A program made the position numbers and the translations under genes. From contig JAFYRB010000049.1 in assembly GCA_017559615.1 (NCBI GenBank), positions 1-5,586 of the forward strand: a stretch of DNA of 5,586 nt. Reading direction: 5' to 3'. This document shows, piece after piece, positions 1 through 5,586 of the stretch (within the stretch, counting starts at the first letter, position 1; each line of letters starts with the position of its first letter). The notes beneath the pieces were generated by a model that was given only the letters and a program-made list of their open reading frames with translations, searched no databases and was not told the DNA's origin. The DNA is from Alistipes sp. (lineage in GTDB: Bacteria > Bacteroidota > Bacteroidia > Bacteroidales > Rikenellaceae).

Positions 1-560
1 ATCCTGTCCTTCGGACACTGCCAGCCTGCGTCAATTAAGAATATCTCTGCGCCAAGCTCGGCATACTCCCTCGCCCTTTTCTTAATTTCTTCTACGTCCT
101 TTGAGTGATGAAGCTCGCCGACCGAGCCTATGACAAAACAGCCCGTGGGGTCCGCCTCGGGAAGAGTTATTTTTCTCGTGTGCGCGTGCATCGAATTTAC
201 CGCGTCGTCAAGCGAGCCCTGAACCGCGCCGATATGAAGCGAGGGAAGCGCGTAGCTCTCGCCGCCCTCAAGAACCATCATAGGATTATGAGAGGAAAGC
301 TCAGCGCAAAGCGACACGGTCTCGGATGCCGAGCCCTCGTATCCGGCTCTGTCGAGTGTAAAGGAGCAGCCCGCGGAAAACGCCATCTGCATATACCATA
401 TTCTGCCGAGAAGATTGTCGCGAAGGAATACGAGGGGGTGGCGGAATTTCGAGCGCGTGTAGCGCATATCGATAACCGTCTTTTCGTACGGGAGAGCGTG
501 CCAGCCGAACTCGCCCTCACGCGCCCAGCCCGAGTCCGAGATATATCCGAGCGAGAAATA
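1..560 (-). pseudogene. GH36 alpha-galactosidase, interior fragment (no start, runs off window)
   Basis: Reading the minus strand from 560 down to 3 gives 186 codons without a stop. The translation begins YFSLGYISDSGWAREGEFGW and ends at GAEIFLIDAGWQCPKDR. The first ~130 residues resemble the N-terminal beta-sandwich of GH36 enzymes (FGWHALPYEKT, FRHPLVFLRDN). The AELGAEIFLIDAGW segment matches the first conserved strand of the GH36 TIM barrel (consensus ELGxExFxxDxGW). Family members hydrolyse alpha-1,6-galactosides such as melibiose and raffinose. The catalytic Asp nucleophile and acid/base would lie beyond position 1. The beginning of the protein is missing: homology starts right after a TAG at 561-563, with no start codon or promoter for it. 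Six of its eleven Arg codons are AGA/AGG, which are rare in the neighbouring ligA, so it looks foreign, probably Firmicutes (Clostridia). It may be an intact gene in another genome joined here by assembly. Family call fairly sure; pseudogene status is an inference. Confidence 0.8.
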
Positions 561-566
561 CTACAT
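555..566. other. Abrupt junction between GH36 fragment and Bacteroidales gene
   Basis: GH36 homology on the minus strand extends up to about position 557-560. The next codon is the TAG (563-561) of the acidic-tailed gene, whose own family shows no relation to GH36. The two reading frames happen to be the same. No inverted repeat, target duplication, tRNA or integrase is visible at the join. The exact breakpoint cannot be fixed to better than a few bases from one sequence. Confidence 0.6.
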
Positions 567-875
567 CTCCTCATCTGCAGGGTCATCTGATGGCTGGTCT
601 GCCAACTCATCTGCGCCCTTCAAATCATCGTCATCGTAGTAGCCATCGTTCTCATCATCCTGACCATCGTCAACCTTAACGTCAATCTTTACCATATAGT
701 AAGCATCCTCGGTCTCGTAAGGCACGGTGTAGAAGAATGTACCATCTGGCTTGTCGTAACGTGTCATAAAGTCGGTGAAGCCCAATGGATAAAGCGCACG
801 TACCTCTGCCTGCTGCTCTGGAGTAAGATTGTGGAAACTTGTAATTAGTCGTCTCTTCGAATTCTCGTTTGCCAT
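561..875 (-). CDS. Conserved Bacteroidales small protein with acidic C-terminal tail
   Basis: A 104-residue protein, probably cytoplasmic, since no signal peptide or membrane segment is seen. Residues 1-67 form a compact conserved-looking part (ITSFHNLTPEQQAEV, LYPLGFTDFM, RYDKPDGTFFYTVPYETED, YYMVKIDVKVDD). Residues 69-104 form a low-complexity tail in which 18 of 36 residues are Asp or Glu. From memory, small proteins of this plan (an N-terminal SF-NLT-LQ helix, a GF motif, an FFYAVPFETED-type strand and an acidic end) are widespread in Bacteroidales and have no assigned function; none is invented here. Start: the ATG at 875-873 lies about 75 bases downstream of a good Bacteroidetes promoter (954-984) and has no Shine-Dalgarno. 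It is divergent from ligA. Its stop abuts the GH36 fragment, so the last few residues could have been altered by the join, although an acidic ending is what the family has. Confidence 0.82.
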   Translation of the reverse strand: MANENSKRRLITSFHNLTPEQQAEVRALYPLGFTDFMTRYDKPDGTFFYTVPYETEDAYYMVKIDVKVDDGQDDENDGYYDDDDLKGADELADQPSDDPADEEM

Positions 876-888
876 AAATATATTTTAA

Positions 889-3153
<2,265 letters not shown>

Positions 3154-3178
3154 TAACCAAGAATAACATAAAACTACT

Positions 3179-4069
3179 ATGATACAGAATAAGATTAAGG
3201 GTGTGGGAGTAGCTCTTATAACCCCTTTCAACAACTACGCAGTAGACTACGAGGCTTTGGCACGTATGGTTGAGTATGTCATCGAGGGTGGCGTGGACTA
3301 TATCGTGGCACTCGGCTCTACGGCAGAAACTGCAACACTATCTTTGAAGGAGCGTCAGGAGGTTCTCGACTTTATCGTTGAGCGCACCGCCGAGCGTGTA
3401 CCTATCGTGGCGGGTATGGGTAGCAACAATACTGCCGACCTTGTGGCACAACTCCGCTCGTTCGACCTCTCGAAGTGCGTAGCAATCCTCAGCGTTGTGC
3501 CTTACTACAACAAACCTTCGCAGGAGGGCATCTATCGTCACTTTATGGCTGTAGCCGAGGCATCGCCAGTACCTGTGATTATCTACAACGTTCCAGGACG
3601 TACGGGTGTGAATATGACTGCCGAGACAACGCTACGCCTTGCGCACGCAACACCAAATATTGTGGCTATCAAGGAGGCATCGGGCGACATTGAGCAGATG
3701 CAACGCATTATAGATGGCCGTCCAGAGGGATTCCTTGTCATCTCAGGCGATGATGGCATCACCGTGGAGCTTATGAAGCGTGGTGGCGAGGGTGTTATCT
3801 CGGTTGCTGCCAACGCCTTCCCAAAGGTCTTCTGCCGTTGTATCCACAACGCTATGGCGGGAGATTTCGACGCTGCAGCAAAGCAGATGGAGGAGCAGTT
3901 TACCGAGCCACTAAAGCTCATCTTCCGCGAGGGTAACCCTGCGAGCGTGAAGGTTATGACCGAAGCTATGGGGCTTACACGCAACGAGGTACGCCTACCA
4001 TTGGCCGAGGGTAGCCAGGAGCTTGCTCGCGACATAAAGATTGCTATCGAGAGATACGTTTTGGAGTAG
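3179..4069 (+). CDS. dapA: 4-hydroxy-tetrahydrodipicolinate synthase DapA
   Basis: DapA condenses pyruvate with aspartate semialdehyde, the first committed step toward lysine and the meso-diaminopimelate of peptidoglycan; it is a cytosolic (beta/alpha)8 enzyme, usually a tetramer. The 296-residue length is normal. Visible motifs: VALITPF (11-17); GSTAET (46-51), the pyruvate-carboxylate loop; VVPYYNKPSQEG (106-117) with Tyr110, the E. coli Tyr107 equivalent; YNVPGRTG (136-143) with Tyr136 and Arg141 (E. coli Tyr133 and Arg138); and the Schiff-base Lys165 in IKEASG. GDDG (190-193) and GVISVAAN (205-212) follow. The position matching E. coli Thr44 is Ser47, which keeps the hydroxyl. The ATG at 3179 has no clear Shine-Dalgarno, as is usual in Bacteroidetes. 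It lies 25 bases after ligA and 30 before the DUF4919 gene. No riboswitch or attenuator is seen before it, so it is probably transcribed from the ligA promoter. Related NanA/KDPG-type aldolases are less likely given the full DapA residue set. Confidence 0.96.
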   Translation: MIQNKIKGVGVALITPFNNYAVDYEALARMVEYVIEGGVDYIVALGSTAETATLSLKERQEVLDFIVERTAERVPIVAGMGSNNTADLVAQLRSFDLSKCVAILSVVPYYNKPSQEGIYRHFMAVAEASPVPVIIYNVPGRTGVNMTAETTLRLAHATPNIVAIKEASGDIEQMQRIIDGRPEGFLVISGDDGITVELMKRGGEGVISVAANAFPKVFCRCIHNAMAGDFDAAAKQMEEQFTEPLKLIFREGNPASVKVMTEAMGLTRNEVRLPLAEGSQELARDIKIAIERYVLE

Positions 4070-4099
4070 CGAGTGCGTTTATTGGAGAAACACCACGTT

Positions 4100-4858
4100 A
4101 TGAACTTTACAAAGAGATTTTTTATTGCGGTTTTAGTGGCGGTGATGAGCATCGTTACGCTTTCGGCACAGGAGGTTGAGAAGATGGTACCTAACGAGGA
4201 GGATATCCTTGAGAAGACCCTCGATACCTCGTCACCCTACTACTACACAAACCTTATGCTTAAGTACCGCCTCGGCACGGAGCCTCTTACGCAGATGGAG
4301 TATTACTACCTCTACTACGGCTTCCTCTATCAGGCTGAGTATAAACCCTTTGCCGAGAATACGGCTCTCGACGAGATGTTGGGCATTATGGCAAGTATCA
4401 ACCCCGAACGCCCTACCGTCGGACAACTCGAAGTGCTTATCGAGCGAGGTGTAGAGGCGATGGAGGTAGACCCCTTCAACCCCAAGATGCTCAATATGTT
4501 AGCCTATGCCTATGGAGCCTTGGATGACCAGCGCCGCGAGAAGTTGTATTTCGACCATCTCAATGGTATCCTTGGGGCTATAGAACTCTCGGGAACAGGC
4601 CTTAAGGAGGATGAGGCGTGGCACATCCTGATGTTCTCGCACGCCTACGATGTTGTGGCATCGAAGGGTTATACATACAACGAGGCTCGTGTCATAAGTC
4701 GCACTACGGAGTATGTTCCTCTAATGCGCAAGCAAGATGGCATCAAGGGCTTTTACTTCGATTATAGTCGCGTCTACCGCAATAAACCAGATGATGTGAC
4801 AATTAAGCGCGACCGCACTTGGCAGTTTAACGGCTTAAAACCACAAGAGTATAAGTAG
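4100..4858 (+). CDS. Secreted DUF4919 family protein
   Basis: A 252-residue protein whose first 23 residues (MNFTKRFF, a hydrophobic core, then TLSA before QE) form a typical Sec signal peptide cut by signal peptidase I, so it is expected in the periplasm or outside. The mature part matches the pattern I know for DUF4919, a Bacteroidales family of unknown function: MEYYYLYYGFLYQAEYKPF (about 75-93), a helical part with EAMEVDPFNPKMLNMLAYAYGAL that looks like a degenerate TPR, DEAWHILMFSHAYDVV, and the ending GIKGFYFDYSRVY. Start choice: an in-frame GTG at 4073 would add nine residues ahead of the signal peptide. The ATG at 4100 gives a standard signal peptide and has a GGAG (4084-4087) 12 bases upstream, so it is preferred. 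It lies 30 bases after dapA and is probably the last gene of that transcript. No hairpin terminator is visible in the 45 bases after it. Confidence 0.85.
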   Translation: MNFTKRFFIAVLVAVMSIVTLSAQEVEKMVPNEEDILEKTLDTSSPYYYTNLMLKYRLGTEPLTQMEYYYLYYGFLYQAEYKPFAENTALDEMLGIMASINPERPTVGQLEVLIERGVEAMEVDPFNPKMLNMLAYAYGALDDQRREKLYFDHLNGILGAIELSGTGLKEDEAWHILMFSHAYDVVASKGYTYNEARVISRTTEYVPLMRKQDGIKGFYFDYSRVYRNKPDDVTIKRDRTWQFNGLKPQEYK

Positions 4859-4878
4859 TTATCTTTAAATATTTTGAT

Positions 4879-4886
4879 TATCTTTG
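4879..4886 (+). promoter_or_regulatory. Bacteroidetes -7 promoter element for the C11 peptidase gene
   Basis: TATCTTTG matches TAnnTTTG exactly and lies 18 bases before the ATG at 4904, giving a very short leader of about 10-15 bases. The -33 box is poor (TAGT at the 19-base spacing). An 8-base direct repeat, TTATCTTT, occurs at 4859-4866 and again at 4878-4885, so the upstream copy may matter or may be a relic. The bases after the box (TTTGCGGAAATTTTT, 4883-4897) nearly repeat those after the minus-strand promoter at 954-961. Confidence 0.55.
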
Positions 4887-4903
4887 CGGAAATTTTTTCG
4901 ATA

Positions 4904-5586
4904 ATGAAACTCAAGAGTATACTTCTTCTATTTATTTCGCTCTGCGCAGCAGCAACATTTTCGAGCTGTCGCAGAGAGGCTCAAATTAGATATGTCATCG
5001 ACGTGGAGGATGCTGCGTGTACAAACCTCCAGCAGACTTTGGTGGTCGACTTCTGGGTGCATCAGGATGCTATCAATGCGGGTACGCAGTTCCACGCCCT
5101 GTCCGATGCATCGTGGGCTACGGTGAGCGAGATAACCGTTAAGGGCAATGGCGCAAATAAGTTCCTCTCGTTCGATGTGAATGTAGAGGAGAATAGTGGC
5201 GATACGCGTGTTGCAACGATTAGCATCTCTGCTACGAACTGCATTACCAAGGAGGTGAAAATCTGCCAATATAGCGCACCTTCGAACCAGGGTGTTGCCA
5301 ACCACACGCTGATGTACTACTTCTTTGGCACAAGCCTTAACCGATTCTTTAAGACCAATCTTGAGGATGCTACTGCAGCTATCGAGGCGGGGGCTCTCGG
5401 CCAGAACAATCGCGTAGTATTCTTCCGTCAGGAGAGCGAGTATAGCGGCTACATTGGTGAGTTGCGCTATGAGTCAGAGGGTAAGAAGTGTATCGAGCAG
5501 CGCCTCAAGAGCGTAACACTCCCTGCGGGCGTCATCAAGCCAGCGCGCATCGGTGAGATGATTGCCGAGATGGCGGGTATCGCCCC
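4904..5586 (+). CDS. BACON-like plus clostripain-family (C11) peptidase lipoprotein, 3' partial
   Basis: 227 codons are present with no stop, so the C-terminus lies outside the window. Residues 1-21 are a signal peptide ending FSS before Cys22, a lipobox for signal peptidase II, so the protein is a lipoprotein. The residues after the Cys (RREAQ) are basic first, not the acidic lipoprotein export signal of surface-exposed Bacteroides lipoproteins. Residues about 27-123 look like a BACON beta-sandwich (SDASWATVSE, then VEENSGDTRVATISIS, then KICQYS). From about 134 the chain resembles the N-terminal part of Bacteroidetes clostripain-like proteins: HTLMYYFFGTSLNRFF, NLEDATAAI, NNRVVFFRQ, YIGELRYE. 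Family members are cysteine endopeptidases with a His/Cys dyad, often specific for Arg or Lys. Those residues would be downstream, so activity cannot be judged here. The gene starts 45 bases after the DUF4919 gene and has its own -7 element. Confidence 0.8.
   Translation, partial: MKLKSILLLFISLCAAATFSSCRREAQIRYVIDVEDAACTNLQQTLVVDFWVHQDAINAGTQFHALSDASWATVSEITVKGNGANKFLSFDVNVEENSGDTRVATISISATNCITKEVKICQYSAPSNQGVANHTLMYYFFGTSLNRFFKTNLEDATAAIEAGALGQNNRVVFFRQESEYSGYIGELRYESEGKKCIEQRLKSVTLPAGVIKPARIGEMIAEMAGIA

Noticed and set aside
105..590. Plus-strand open frame of 161 codons
   Set aside because: It is the antisense shadow of the GH36 fragment, whose minus-strand reading has recognisable family motifs. 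The plus-strand product is Arg-rich, shows no known motif, and crosses the junction.
278..610. Minus-strand open frame of 110 codons
   Set aside because: It is out of frame with both the GH36 fragment and the acidic-tail gene, overlaps both, and resembles no family.
3154..3178. Possible regulatory element or terminator between ligA and dapA
   Set aside because: The 25 bases are AT-rich with no hairpin, no TAnnTTTG box and no room for a riboswitch.
3583..4152. Minus-strand open frame of 189 codons opposite dapA
   Set aside because: It is antisense to well-conserved dapA codons and spans into the DUF4919 signal peptide; it reflects codon bias, not a gene.
4859..4903. Possible rho-independent terminator after the DUF4919 gene
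   Set aside because: No GC-rich stem is present. The T run at 4893-4898 follows the -7 box and belongs to the next gene's promoter region.

Overview
The window is mostly a stretch of Bacteroidales chromosome. Evidence for this: upstream promoters fit the Bacteroidetes pattern (TAnnTTTG, with a -33 TTG-type element); Shine-Dalgarno sequences are mostly lacking; and the gene families (an acidic-tailed small protein, DUF4919, a BACON-plus-clostripain lipoprotein) are typical of gut Bacteroidales. Genus cannot be settled from this sequence; an Alistipes-like or related gut lineage is a guess.

Layout. Positions 1-560 read on the minus strand as an interior piece of a GH36 alpha-galactosidase of Firmicutes type. 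It has neither its start nor its end, and it meets the Bacteroidales sequence abruptly at about 555-566. Positions 561-875 (minus) encode a 104-residue acidic-tailed conserved protein of unknown function. Positions 876-1077 are a divergent intergenic region with a promoter for each side. On the plus strand follow ligA (1078-3153), dapA (3179-4069) and a secreted DUF4919 protein (4100-4858), with gaps of 25 and 30 bases, so they are probably one transcript. A last gene (4904 to beyond the window end) has its own promoter motif and encodes a lipoprotein with a BACON-like domain followed by the start of a clostripain-family (C11) peptidase.

Function. LigA and DapA are housekeeping enzymes (nick sealing in DNA replication and repair; first committed step of lysine and diaminopimelate synthesis). 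The two downstream genes encode exported proteins with no evident link to them. Nothing here amounts to a clearly new multi-gene system. The points most worth a second look are the abrupt GH36/Bacteroidales junction (probable assembly chimera, or a recent insertion), a possible sliding-clamp-binding tail on LigA, and promoter-overlapping sequence symmetries.
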